DNA of 11,991 nt from Nitrospinota bacterium. GTDB taxonomy: Bacteria; Nitrospinota; Nitrospinia; UBA9942. Below the pieces are notes generated by a model. That model ran no database searches. It was not told the DNA's origin and saw nothing but the letters and a program-made list of their open reading frames with translations. The first letter of the stretch is position 1. Each line of letters begins with the position of its first letter. Below are positions 1 through 6,080 of the stretch, in pieces. The stretch lies in NCBI GenBank assembly GCA_016200365.1, contig JACQEW010000319.1, forward strand, positions 1 to 11,991, given 5' to 3'. A program made the translations under genes and the position numbers.

Positions 1-2
1 AG

Positions 3-77
3 AGAAGGGCTTATGGTTTAAGGGATGAGGAATATCTGAGGTTAAAAATACTGACTTGTATGCTGCCTGAGATATAA
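3..77 (+). CDS. ISL3-family transposase, C-terminal fragment
   Basis: This partial gene enters from the left edge. The only open frame reads RRAYGLRDEEYLRLKIL and continues TCMLPEI before TAA at 75-77. The YGLRDEEYLRLKIL pattern is typical of the extreme C-terminus of DDE transposases of the ISL3 family, which move the element by cut-and-paste or copy transposition. No catalytic residue is in view, so activity cannot be judged. The probable terminal repeat lies just downstream, consistent with an intact right end. Confidence 0.7.
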   Translation, partial: RRAYGLRDEEYLRLKILTCMLPEI

Positions 78-89
78 AAATGCAAAAAA

Positions 90-115
90 TTACCCACTCA
101 TTTTCCTGAAGACCC
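90..115. repeat. Terminal inverted repeat (right end) of the IS
   Basis: This 26-base AT/GC-mixed segment lies between the transposase stop and plain AT-rich DNA. It ends in CTGAAGACCC on the + strand. The position, 12 bases after the stop, and the GGGTCTTC outer end fit an ISL3-type end. The partner repeat is outside the window. Confidence 0.55.
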
Positions 116-328
116 TTAATTTAAAAGTATGTTAATATGATAACATCTATATAAGCTTTATCATACCATGAAACCATATATTTAATGCTGTCTTTTGAGG
201 GTTGTAGTATCATAATTTCTATAAAATGACGCAGGATTCAGGTTAAATATGATTATGATAGGAAATTTAATTTTTATGAGGTGGTGTATAGACTTAAAAG
301 ATATAAGTATTGGGCATGGTATAGTAAG
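116..328. other. AT-rich leader with repeated TATGATA/TATCATA motifs
   Basis: This gene-free stretch lies between the IS edge and the most likely start of the methyltransferase. It holds four copies of one 7-mer: TATGATA at 136-142, TATCATA at 159-165, TATCATA at 208-214 and TATGATA at 254-260. They form two inverted pairs. ATGTTA (129-134) and TAACAT (141-146) form a further small inverted repeat. No convincing promoter with correct spacing was found by eye, although the stretch should hold the promoter for the R-M-like genes. The repeated 7-mer could be an operator, but that is inference. Confidence 0.45.
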
Positions 329-1453
329 ATGAACAACGAATCTAAAAAACCAAGAGAAAAATTGCTTGAACTTAAAAATCCAAGTCAAATTAATACTGAG
401 GATTTGATTGCTATTATTTTGGGACATGGCTCTAAAGAAAAAAATGTCTTTGATTTAAGCAAAGAGCTTGTTGAATATATTCGGACAAACTTAAATAATT
501 CTATAACTATAGAGGAGCTAAGCAAATTCTCTGGAATTGGAACCAGTAGGGCATTACAAATTATTTCGGCATTAGAATTAGGGAGACGATTCAAATGGAC
601 ACAAGAGAAAATTAGAGTCCATAAAATTGGGCAAGGGGAAATCATTCAAGGCGACTGTTTAGATGTTATGAAGACGATTCCCGATGATTCTATTATCCTT
701 GCTTTTACTTCTCCGCCATATCATAACGCCATAAATTATGAGGAGCATATCAAAAAACTTGAAGGAAAGATTAAATACTGGGAGCGTAAAGAGGTGTCTT
801 ATGATTTTTATCGAACCTTTTTGATTGATAGATTTAAGGAATTGTATCGCATAATTAAGCCGGGAGGACATAATGTTGTTAATATCTCCCCGGTGGGCTG
901 GAATGGTATTCGAGTGCCATTACCCTTTCACTTTGCCGTCTGGATGGAGGAGATAGGCTGGCAGTTTAAAGAAGATATTATTTGGGAAAAAGAGATTGCA
1001 AAAGATAAAAGAAGCGGCGTGTTAATGCAGCACCCTTATCCGGGATATTATTATCCAAGTCTGGTTGCTGAATATGTATTGGTTTTCCAAAAACCGGCAG
1101 GGAAAAAAGAACAAAATAATATCTACCATTTTAGATCGCCTAAAGAGAAACAGTCCAATAAGCTCGATATGGGCGATTATTAAGGAGAAACAAGTAAAAA
1201 TGTATGGAAAATTCCCCCTGTTGCTCCTCAGCAAAATCTTCATCCCTGTCCTTTTCCAGAAGAATTAGCAAAAAGAATTATTCAGTTTTATTCTTATAAG
1301 GATGATACTGTCATTGATATATTTACCGGAAGCGGGCAAACGAATATAGCTGCCGAGAAATTAGGGCGAAAACACATTGGAATCGAGACTCAAGAAAAGT
1401 ATGTTCAATATGCCATTGAACGTTTAAAACAAGCGAACAAGAAGGCTGACTGA
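329..1453 (+). pseudogene. RadC-N/HhH-fused beta-class DNA methyltransferase with in-frame TAA
   Basis: From ATG 329 the frame runs to TAA at 1181-1183 (284 aa). It then continues in the same frame to TGA at 1451-1453, so the ancestral protein was about 374 aa. Residues 8-88 resemble the RadC N-terminal region (REKLLELKNPSQINTEDLIA, then an HhH-like FSGIGTSRALQI). Residues 108-131 hold GDCLDVM and TSPPY (motif IV of N4-cytosine or beta-class adenine methyltransferases). The SAM-binding motif I, DIFTGSG, is coded at 1316-1336, after the stop. In the beta class motif IV precedes motif I, so the order is normal and the stop removes cofactor binding. A GTG at 281 gives 16 extra residues, but homology to RadC starts after ATG 329. 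Neither start has a good SD. The protein should methylate DNA in a restriction-modification setting and is probably inactive now unless the stop is read through. Confidence 0.8.
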
Positions 1454-1470
1454 GACTGCATAGAACAAGT

Positions 1471-1476
1471 AGGAGG
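1471..1476 (+). promoter_or_regulatory. Shine-Dalgarno AGGAGG
   Basis: A perfect AGGAGG lies eight bases before ATG 1485. It decides the start of the small gene between the two methyltransferases, and it supports reading 1485-1852 as one damaged gene rather than starting at the SD-less ATG 1592. Confidence 0.7.
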
Positions 1477-1484
1477 TTGTGAAT

Positions 1485-1852
1485 ATGCCAAAACTATTTG
1501 GCAAGATAACGAATATGAGGTATCAAAGTTTTCTCAAAAGCCCTTTGCCGACAGTATCATTTGAATCTGATGTTAATGACTGGCAGTCAAAATGCTTCTC
1601 TTTTCAAATATAGATGAGCTCTATAAAGATTCTAAAACGACTGTCAATTTTATTCCTATACTCAGGCTAACATCTGAAAAAATACATGGAAAAATTATAA
1701 CAGGCATGAATGAAAGTGAGATTAAAACATTCTTCAAGAGGAACGGTTTTAGGGGAAATAGAGAAAAATTGGTCAACACTTTATTCAAAGAAGCAAGGGC
1801 AAACAACTTTGAGGTTATTATAGAATACGGAGAGGTCAAGAAAGATGATTAA
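1485..1852 (+). pseudogene. Small unidentified gene between two methyltransferases, probable -1 frameshift
   Basis: ATG 1485, with a perfect SD, opens a 42-codon frame (MPKLFGKITNMRYQSFLKS...) ending at TAG 1611-1613. A second frame, open from ATG 1592 to TAA 1850-1852 (86 aa), begins MLLFSNIDELYKDS and ends EYGEVKKDD. Adding one A to the run at 1589-1592 would join them into about 122 aa, with DWQSK leading into MLLFSN. The second frame has no SD, which favours one broken gene. I do not recognise the family. It is a small, lysine-rich soluble protein with no visible catalytic motif. Its 3' end overlaps the next gene by 8 bases, so translation is probably coupled. Position suggests a role in the R-M cluster (control or accessory protein), but this is only inference. 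A sequencing error in the A-run is possible. Confidence 0.55.
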
Positions 1853-2726
1853 AAGTCCTTTACGCTACCCGGGTGGAAAATCCAGGGCTGTAGACTATCT
1901 CTATAGGTTTATTCCGCAATATGAAGAGTTGAGAGAGCCATTTTTGGGGGGAGGGTCTTTTTCGTTTTACTGTGTTCAGAAAAAACCGCATGCCCAATAT
2001 TATGCAAGTGATATAAATTATGATTTGTATTGCTTCTGGAAGGAATTAAAATCAAATAAGGATGAGTTAATCAAAGAAATTCTCAGTGTGAAAAAAGAAT
2101 ACAGCAATGGGAGACAATTATTTCAAGAACTTGTTACAAAACGACAACATCCGTTATCGGATTTTCAGAGGGCAGTAGATTTTTTTGTGTTGAACAGAAT
2201 TACATTTTCTGGTGTTGTTGATAGTGGAGGATATTCTGAACAGTCATTCAAAAAACGATTTACAATATCTTCTATCGAGCGATTAAAACAGGCTTACCAT
2301 GTTGTCAAACATATAGAATTCAGCTCAAAAGATTATACTGACTTGTTGTTTAGAGAGGGCGAAAATGTATTTATCTTTTTAGATCCGCCATATTATTCAG
2401 CCGTTAAGTCAAGATTATATGGAAAAAAAGGGGGGCTTCATATAGGTTTTGATCACGAACTCTTTCTTGAAAATCTGAAAAAATGTAAATATAAGCGGCT
2501 AATGACCTATGATAATAGTGAGTATATTAAAGAGTTATTTCGAGGTTTTTATCAAGTTGAGTGGGAATTACAATATGGGATGAATAATTATAAACAGCAG
2601 ACAGCACAAAAGGGGAAAGAGTTATTGATTGCAAATTATGATATAAAAAAATCAATGGAAATAGAAATGACGCTATATGATAGTGAGTTTATCAATACAA
2701 ATATTGTATCTGCTGATAGACTCTGA
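1845..2726 (+). CDS. Dam-like D12-class N6-adenine DNA methyltransferase
   Basis: This 293-aa protein has the D12 (alpha-class) layout. Motif X is RYPGGKSRAVDYL at residues 7-19, with motif I PFLGGGSF at 32-39. A central region (NRITFSGVVDSGGYS, 117-131) corresponds to the Dam segment NR..FNG that helps contact the target. Motif IV is DPPYY at 180-184. The family transfers methyl from SAM to N6 of adenine. The motifs look complete and the length is normal for the class, so the enzyme is probably active. The target site cannot be read from the sequence: the NR..F.G segment resembles GATC enzymes but is divergent. It starts inside the previous gene (8-base overlap). No recognisable partner endonuclease lies nearby, so it may now be an orphan methyltransferase or have lost its REase. 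Confidence 0.9.
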   Translation: MIKSPLRYPGGKSRAVDYLYRFIPQYEELREPFLGGGSFSFYCVQKKPHAQYYASDINYDLYCFWKELKSNKDELIKEILSVKKEYSNGRQLFQELVTKRQHPLSDFQRAVDFFVLNRITFSGVVDSGGYSEQSFKKRFTISSIERLKQAYHVVKHIEFSSKDYTDLLFREGENVFIFLDPPYYSAVKSRLYGKKGGLHIGFDHELFLENLKKCKYKRLMTYDNSEYIKELFRGFYQVEWELQYGMNNYKQQTAQKGKELLIANYDIKKSMEIEMTLYDSEFINTNIVSADRL

Positions 2727-2744
2727 TTTCGGAAAGGACGCTAT

Positions 2745-3212
2745 ATGCTCAAATTTATCTTAGAAAAAGGGAAATATATTATACTGCTGGCGGTTGTTTC
2801 CACATTCCTCGCATCAGCAGCTACATTTGTCTGGGGAACTACAAAGATGATTACAAATGTGGTAACCCTGATTACAGGGCTTATCACCCATGAGGAGATT
2901 CACAGCGGTGTCCACATGATTTCGGCATTGGACTCGCTCCTTCTTGCTATTGTCCTTTATATATTCTCCATTGCCATTTACGAGCTCTTCTTCGGTAAAA
3001 TAGATGTGCCGGAATGGCTCGTAATAACAAATCTCGACGGATTAAAGGAGAAGCTCGCCAGCGTGATTATATTGATACTTGCAGTTACATTTCTTGAGCA
3101 TCTCGTGGAATGGAAAGATGCAAAGGAGACCCTTATGTTTGGCATCTCCATTGCGGCTGTTTTGATTGCCCTCGTCTTCTACATGCAGCATAAGAAGGGC
3201 GATAAGGAGTAA
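2745..3212 (+). CDS. UPF0114 (YqhA-type) inner membrane protein
   Basis: This 155-aa protein has four hydrophobic segments at about residues 11-31, 59-83, 103-121 and 130-148. It has a short lysine-rich C-terminal tail (MQHKKGDKE). The pattern (N-terminal LEKGKYIILLAVVSTFLAS, a central SGVHMISALDSLLLAIVLY block, the loop KIDVPEWLVITNLDGLKEKL) fits the UPF0114 family, which is membrane-bound and of unknown function. SD GGAAAGGA stands six bases before ATG. The gene follows the methyltransferase by 18 bases, so the two may share a transcript. The base composition is richer in G+C than the methyltransferases upstream, so this gene may mark the start of the core chromosome. Its stop abuts the convergent murI stop, with no room for a separate terminator. 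Confidence 0.85.
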   Translation: MLKFILEKGKYIILLAVVSTFLASAATFVWGTTKMITNVVTLITGLITHEEIHSGVHMISALDSLLLAIVLYIFSIAIYELFFGKIDVPEWLVITNLDGLKEKLASVIILILAVTFLEHLVEWKDAKETLMFGISIAAVLIALVFYMQHKKGDKE

Positions 3213-4043
3213 TTAGTAGCGGCTCAAATCCACTGTGGATAACCTGCCGAGACCGTTCTCGCCGAGGAAGACCCTCCCTACCTTTGAAAATCTCTCGGGG
3301 TTATCGCTGACATAGAAGTTTTTGATTGACAATTTACCCTTTAAAAGCAAATCGTTTTCTTTTAATAGGCTCTCTATATCTTTAGCAGTCTCTTCGGCAG
3401 AATCTATAAGTAAAACACCATTACCCATAAATCTCTGTATTGTATTTTTAAGCAAAGGATAGTGGGTGCAGCCCAAAACAAGCGTATCTACCCCTTTATC
3501 CCTTAAATCTTTTAAATAAATTTCTACAGTCATTTCTGCAACAGGATTTTCAATCCAGCCTTCTTCTGCCAGAGGCACAAAAAGCGGACACGATTTTGTA
3601 ATTACTTCCAACTTTGCCCCTTGCCCCCTTGCCCCTTTTATTGCCTTCTCATAAGCCATGCTTTTAATAGTTGCCTCGGTTCCAATGACACCTATCTTTC
3701 CTGTTTTTGTGCTTCTGACCGCAGCCCTTGCACCCGGTTCTATTACACCTATAACAGGAATACCCGTCTCCTCCCTTAATGCAGGCAGGCTTACGGCAGA
3801 AGAGGTGTTGCAGGCTGCTACAAGCATTTTTATGCCTTTTTCCAAAAGAAACCGTGCATTCTGTTGAGAAAATTTTATAACAGTCTCAGGGGACTTGATT
3901 CCATAAGGCACCCTCGCCGTATCGCCGAGATATATAATGTCCTCTTCTGGAAGACGGGCTGCAATCTCCTTCAATACAGTCAATCCGCCAACGCCTGAAT
4001 CAAATATCCCGATGGGTTTATCACTTTCAGACTTTTTCTCCAT
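3213..4043 (-). CDS. murI: Glutamate racemase
   Basis: This 276-aa cytoplasmic enzyme interconverts L- and D-glutamate to supply D-Glu for peptidoglycan. Family hallmarks are all present: FDSGVGGLTVL (14-24), YLGDTARVPYG (38-48), the first catalytic cysteine in AACNT (C78) and the second in GCTHYPLL (C192). CPLFVPLAEEGW follows at 152-163. The gene is full length. One oddity is a glycine/arginine-rich insertion, KGARGQGAK, at 136-144. It is coded by a three-unit G-rich repeat (GGGGCAA type, 3617-3636), where relatives usually have a short loop. The upstream region up to the GerMN gene is mostly a large inverted repeat, and no good SD precedes the ATG. The stop touches the convergent UPF0114 stop. 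Confidence 0.96.
   Translation of the reverse strand: MEKKSESDKPIGIFDSGVGGLTVLKEIAARLPEEDIIYLGDTARVPYGIKSPETVIKFSQQNARFLLEKGIKMLVAACNTSSAVSLPALREETGIPVIGVIEPGARAAVRSTKTGKIGVIGTEATIKSMAYEKAIKGARGQGAKLEVITKSCPLFVPLAEEGWIENPVAEMTVEIYLKDLRDKGVDTLVLGCTHYPLLKNTIQRFMGNGVLLIDSAEETAKDIESLLKENDLLLKGKLSIKNFYVSDNPERFSKVGRVFLGENGLGRLSTVDLSRY
3614..3637. repeat. C-rich/G-rich short tandem repeat inside murI
   Basis: Three runs of four to five cytosines, each preceded by TTG, lie in a row (TTGCCCC, TTGCCCCC, TTGCCCC). On the coding strand these are GGGGCAA-like units, coding for the Gly/Gln/Arg-rich loop of MurI. There are three G-runs, one short of a classical intramolecular quadruplex. Confidence 0.6.
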
Positions 4044-4057
4044 TATTTATTTAAGGG

Positions 4058-4164
4058 AAAAACCTTTTTCTGAACGACTTTTTATTTTTTCTTTTGAACA
4101 ATAATGTAATGATTAAAATATTAGAGCAAAAGAAAAAATAACGGAAGTGAAGAAAAAGGTTTTT
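4058..4164. repeat. Large imperfect inverted repeat between GerMN gene and murI
   Basis: Arms at 4058-4096 and 4127-4164 (39 and 38 bases) are near reverse complements. The outer 14 bases (AAAAACCTTTTTCT) and the inner 15 bases (TTATTTTTTCTTTTG) match perfectly, and only the middle of the arms mismatches. The 30-base loop is AT-rich. The structure fills almost the whole gap between the GerMN stop and the murI start and leaves murI without a clear SD. It could be a miniature transposable element, an attenuator or terminator-like hairpin, or an RNA processing site. No target duplication was visible. Confidence 0.7.
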
Positions 4165-4169
4165 ACATC

Positions 4170-4718
4170 CTATTTCCTCACTATCTCCATGTTTTCGGTA
4201 AGCGGTTTTCTTGTATCAATATGTCCGGTTAGCGTATCGGTCTCCCTGCCTTCTATAAGTATCCTGACCCTCTTTATATCAGGAAAATTTTTCGTAACAG
4301 TATTGACTATGGAATAGAGAGTCATCATTTCCGCCCAACTGCCTTTGGGATGGTTATCCCTTAACTCTTTATTAAAATCTATATAAAGTATTCCATTCTT
4401 CTCTATCCTTACTCCATTAATTTTTACCCCCTCTGGCATGATATTGATTAAATCCTTTGAGCCGATTATAAGCTCTTTTACCAAATCTGCTATCTGACTT
4501 TCTATAGAGCCGTTCAAGCTTACCTGACGCATCTCAGGCACCAGATACTCTTCGTTCTTTGAAGAGAAATAAAGGGTCATATCCCTTTTGTAGATTTCAG
4601 GAGGGATAGGCAAGGATTTTTCAGGCACGGTTCCTGTATCTGTCTTTGCAGTATAAAGATATACTGCTGCACCTGCCGACAACCCTGCAAGAATCAATAT
4701 AAAAATATATCTTTTCAT
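4170..4718 (-). CDS. GerMN-domain membrane-anchored protein
   Basis: This 182-aa protein has an N-terminal membrane segment (RYIFILILAGLSAGAAVYLY, about residues 3-22) and no lipobox cysteine, so it is probably anchored rather than lipidated. A GerMN fold follows from about residue 48 (MTLYFSSKNEEYLVPEMR) through IADLVKELI, MPEGVKINGVRIE, LYIDFNKELR and LYSIVNTVTKNFP to VRILIEGRETDTLTGHID. GerMN domains occur in GerM of sporeformers and in many non-sporulating Gram-negatives, often beside cell-wall genes. The neighbour murI fits a periplasmic envelope role, though the molecular function is unknown. SD AAGGAG lies a normal distance from the ATG, and a small hairpin (4733-4755) stands just upstream. 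Confidence 0.85.
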   Translation of the reverse strand: MKRYIFILILAGLSAGAAVYLYTAKTDTGTVPEKSLPIPPEIYKRDMTLYFSSKNEEYLVPEMRQVSLNGSIESQIADLVKELIIGSKDLINIMPEGVKINGVRIEKNGILYIDFNKELRDNHPKGSWAEMMTLYSIVNTVTKNFPDIKRVRILIEGRETDTLTGHIDTRKPLTENMEIVRK

Positions 4719-4732
4719 ACGAAAATCTCCTT

Positions 4733-4755
4733 ACATAGTGCACACTTGACTATGT
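4733..4755. repeat. Small inverted repeat upstream of the GerMN gene
   Basis: ACATAGT (4733-4739) and ACTATGT (4749-4755) are exact reverse complements separated by nine bases, immediately 5' of the GerMN gene's SD. It may be a weak hairpin in the dprA-like/GerMN transcript or an operator. No T-tract follows, so a terminator is unlikely. Confidence 0.4.
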
Positions 4756-4768
4756 GTTTGGTTATATC

Positions 4769-5239
4769 TTACCAATAATGTATCAATTTTCCTGTTTTTA
4801 AAATATCTGAAGCGAGGATTTCCAGATTACCACCCTTTGAGGCATAGGCAACAAATATTTCATCTGCAACCTCTGCCATCAATCTGTTTCTACGAGCCGA
4901 TGTTTCAGAAGTTACCCTTTTAACTTTTTCTTCAAACGGCGTAATGATGAGCAACCGTTTATCATCCAAAGCCTTTTTGAGTTCAGGTTCAAGCCTTTTT
5001 TTAAATCCCCTCGCCAGTGCAAGAATAACCGGTTGAGAGCCTTTTAAGAGATAGTGCAAAACATCTTTTTCTATCTTTGAATGAAAGCCAGAAATAACGC
5101 AGTCTCCCTTTTCTCTCCGCTCAATCGCCCAGTCGTAAGATTTTAAGACTACATCAGCCGGGCATTTTCGGGAACAGAGAAAGGCGGTTTTGTGCAGTTT
5201 CAGAATATCCGTATTGCCGAGAGTGTAATATAGTATCAT
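4769..5239 (-). CDS. Short stand-alone DprA/Smf-like (SLOG Rossmann) protein
   Basis: This 156-aa protein corresponds to the Rossmann-like core of DprA, without the usual extra domains. The start (TLGNTDILKLHKTAFLCSRK) gives the first strand and loop. VISGFHSKIEKDVLHYLLKG (residues 48-67) aligns with the SG..ARGID..AH segment. SARRNRLMAEVADEIFVAYA aligns with the DprA RRNRIIAGLSD segment. DprA loads RecA on single-stranded DNA. Short SLOG proteins of this type are instead often suspected nucleotide or nucleic-acid ligand binders in defence loci, so function is uncertain. The start codon overlaps the stop of the preceding remnant (TAATG), so it was translated by coupling to a now truncated gene. 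A second, broken copy of its 5' end lies at 7818-7943. Confidence 0.8.
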   Translation of the reverse strand: MILYYTLGNTDILKLHKTAFLCSRKCPADVVLKSYDWAIERREKGDCVISGFHSKIEKDVLHYLLKGSQPVILALARGFKKRLEPELKKALDDKRLLIITPFEEKVKRVTSETSARRNRLMAEVADEIFVAYASKGGNLEILASDILKTGKLIHYW

Positions 5240-5328
5240 TAGTCCTCTGCATCCAACTCCTTTCCCATGTGGTATTTGATGATATGGTTAATTATAAAGT
5301 CCAGATCCTCGTCTGTAAGTCTGTAATT
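5239..5328 (-). pseudogene. Remnant gene 3' end, copy A of the 'DFIIN..IKY.MG.E' tail
   Basis: Between the HepT stop (5329-5331) and the DprA-like ATG, the - strand stays open in the HepT frame. It codes NYRLTDEDLDFIINHIIKYH and then MGKELDAED before TAA 5239-5241. No start codon is present, so it is either the 3' end of a lost gene or a post-stop extension of hepT. The stop overlaps the next start (TAATG). The same coding tail recurs at 7016-7060 and 9313-9384. Differences between A and C are largely synonymous in the conserved core (TTT/TTC, ATA/ATC, GGA/GGG), which indicates past selection as protein. I do not recognise the family. Confidence 0.6.
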
Positions 5329-5676
5329 TTAAGAGATTTCAGAAACTATCCTCTTTATGATTTTATCCAAAGGTTCCAAATCTTCTTCTATTGTTTGCCA
5401 AACGATATCGAGATCTACGCCGAAATATTCATGAATCAGCCGGTTTCTCATCCCAATAATTTCCTCCCATGGCGTTTCCTGATAATTGTTTCTGAGATAC
5501 TGAGGAATTTTACTTACCGCTTCTCCAATGACTTCGAGACTTCTCACAACAGCCTTTATTGTCTTTTTGTCGACATAGAATCTTTCTTTTGCCATTCCGG
5601 CAGTGAAATCTCTTATGTCTGCAATAGATTCAAGGATGTCGTTTAAATAATCCTGCAGAAGCCTGTCTTCAGACAT
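5329..5676 (-). CDS. hepT: HepT-type HEPN ribonuclease toxin (type VII TA)
   Basis: This 115-aa all-alpha protein is of the DUF86/HepT family. The defining motif R-x4-H-x-Y is RNRLIHEY at residues 77-84. R77 and H82 form the RNase active site, and Y84 is the residue that MntA-type antitoxins modify with AMP. KTIKAVVRSLEVIGEAVSKI (38-57) is the usual helix at the dimer face. HepT cleaves RNA when not neutralised. It overlaps mntA by 8 bases, the usual antitoxin-first order, and is intact. A further in-frame coding stretch follows directly after its TAA (5239-5328). Confidence 0.9.
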   Translation of the reverse strand: MSEDRLLQDYLNDILESIADIRDFTAGMAKERFYVDKKTIKAVVRSLEVIGEAVSKIPQYLRNNYQETPWEEIIGMRNRLIHEYFGVDLDIVWQTIEEDLEPLDKIIKRIVSEIS

Positions 5677-5962
5677 ACCTTACCTCTTGCAGAATACGCC
5701 TGCCTATATAAGGTTTTAATGCCTTTTTGGTTACCATCTCAACCTGAACGCCTGTAAGCTCGGACAAAGCGTTCTCAAGCCTCATAAATCTCACAAAACC
5801 TATGGGCTTTTCCAATTCTATGAGAATATCGAGATCACTCTTTTCATCCTGTTCATCTTTTACATACGAGCCGAATATGCCGATTTCTTTCAAGCCGTAT
5901 TGTTCCTTGAGTTTATCTTTGTGTTCCTGAAGGATTTCTTTTATTTCTTCAAAGGTTCTCAT
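5669..5962 (-). CDS. mntA: MntA-type minimal nucleotidyltransferase antitoxin
   Basis: This 97-aa protein has the nucleotidyltransferase signature GSYVKDEQDEKSDLDILIE. G31-S32 and the metal-binding aspartates D43 and D45 are present, with a likely third acidic residue in QVEMV (E75). Members AMPylate the HepT tyrosine and so neutralise the toxin (type VII TA). A strong GAGGAGGT SD and an extended -10 element precede it, giving a leader of about 15 bases. The 8-base overlap with hepT supports co-translation. Confidence 0.9.
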   Translation of the reverse strand: MRTFEEIKEILQEHKDKLKEQYGLKEIGIFGSYVKDEQDEKSDLDILIELEKPIGFVRFMRLENALSELTGVQVEMVTKKALKPYIGRRILQEVRYV

Positions 5963-5967
5963 TTGTT

Positions 5968-5976
5968 TACCTCCTC
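5968..5976 (-). promoter_or_regulatory. Strong Shine-Dalgarno for mntA
   Basis: GAGGAGGTA on the - strand lies six to seven bases before ATG 5962. It fixes that start, and its strength fits an antitoxin that must be made in excess. Confidence 0.7.
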
Positions 5977-5983
5977 GTTATTA

Positions 5984-5992
5984 ATTATACCA
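5984..5992 (-). promoter_or_regulatory. Extended -10 promoter for mntA-hepT
   Basis: TGGTATAAT on the - strand is a perfect -10 hexamer with the TGN extension. Transcription would start near 5977, just before the SD. No clear -35 hexamer is visible, as is usual for extended -10 promoters. The element overlaps the very end of the AlbA_2 remnant, so the TA pair may have gained its promoter at a recombination junction. Confidence 0.55.
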
Positions 5993-6080
5993 GTTTTTTC
6001 TCTCTAAACTCCACCCATTCGGTTTCAGCAGGCAAGGCTCTTAATTCCTATAAAAGTCTTTTCAGTTCTTCCTGAGTCAA
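5985..6080 (-). pseudogene. N-terminal remnant of an AlbA_2/Schlafen-type gene
   Basis: TTG 6078-6080 overlaps the stop of the preceding gene (TTGA) and has an SD (GAGGAG) upstream. The frame reads MTQEELKRLL, a TAG, ELRALPAETEWVEFREKKLV, then TAA at 5985-5987. The block LRALPAETEWVEF is the well-known N-terminus of AlbA_2-domain (Schlafen/RecG-like, DNA-binding, ATP-related) proteins, which are normally several hundred residues long. Here only about 30 codons survive, with one internal stop, and homology breaks off at the mntA promoter. The coupled start implies it was once the last gene of the zinc-ribbon operon. Confidence 0.7.

Larger units (their letters stand above)
1..115 (+). mobile_element. 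3' end of an ISL3-family-like insertion sequence
   Basis: The window begins inside an insertion sequence. A transposase C-terminus is followed 12 bases later by a probable terminal inverted repeat at 90-115. Read on the - strand, the repeat starts GGGTCTTCAGG and contains GAGTGGGTAA, which matches the ISL3-family end style (GG-TCTTC...) from memory. Position 115 is therefore the probable IS edge. The other end and the target duplication (8 bp is usual for ISL3) lie outside the window and were not checked. The family call is inferred from the C-terminus and the end sequence. Confidence 0.65.

Noticed and set aside
182..427. 81-codon - strand frame over the methyltransferase leader and start
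   Set aside because: Phe/Ile-rich composition from antisense AT-rich DNA, no SD, and it overlaps the start of a recognised gene.
1065..1268. 67-codon + strand frame spanning the methyltransferase stop as a separate gene
   Set aside because: It is out of frame with the methyltransferase homology on both sides of the stop and has no SD.
4058..4164. Simple rho-independent terminator after the GerMN gene
   Set aside because: The arms are far longer than usual and AT-rich, the loop is 30 bases, and the stem ends only 14 bases before the murI start.
5269..5646. 125-codon + strand frame opposite hepT
   Set aside because: HepT with its RNRLIHEY motif on the other strand explains the region; the + frame has no recognisable domain.
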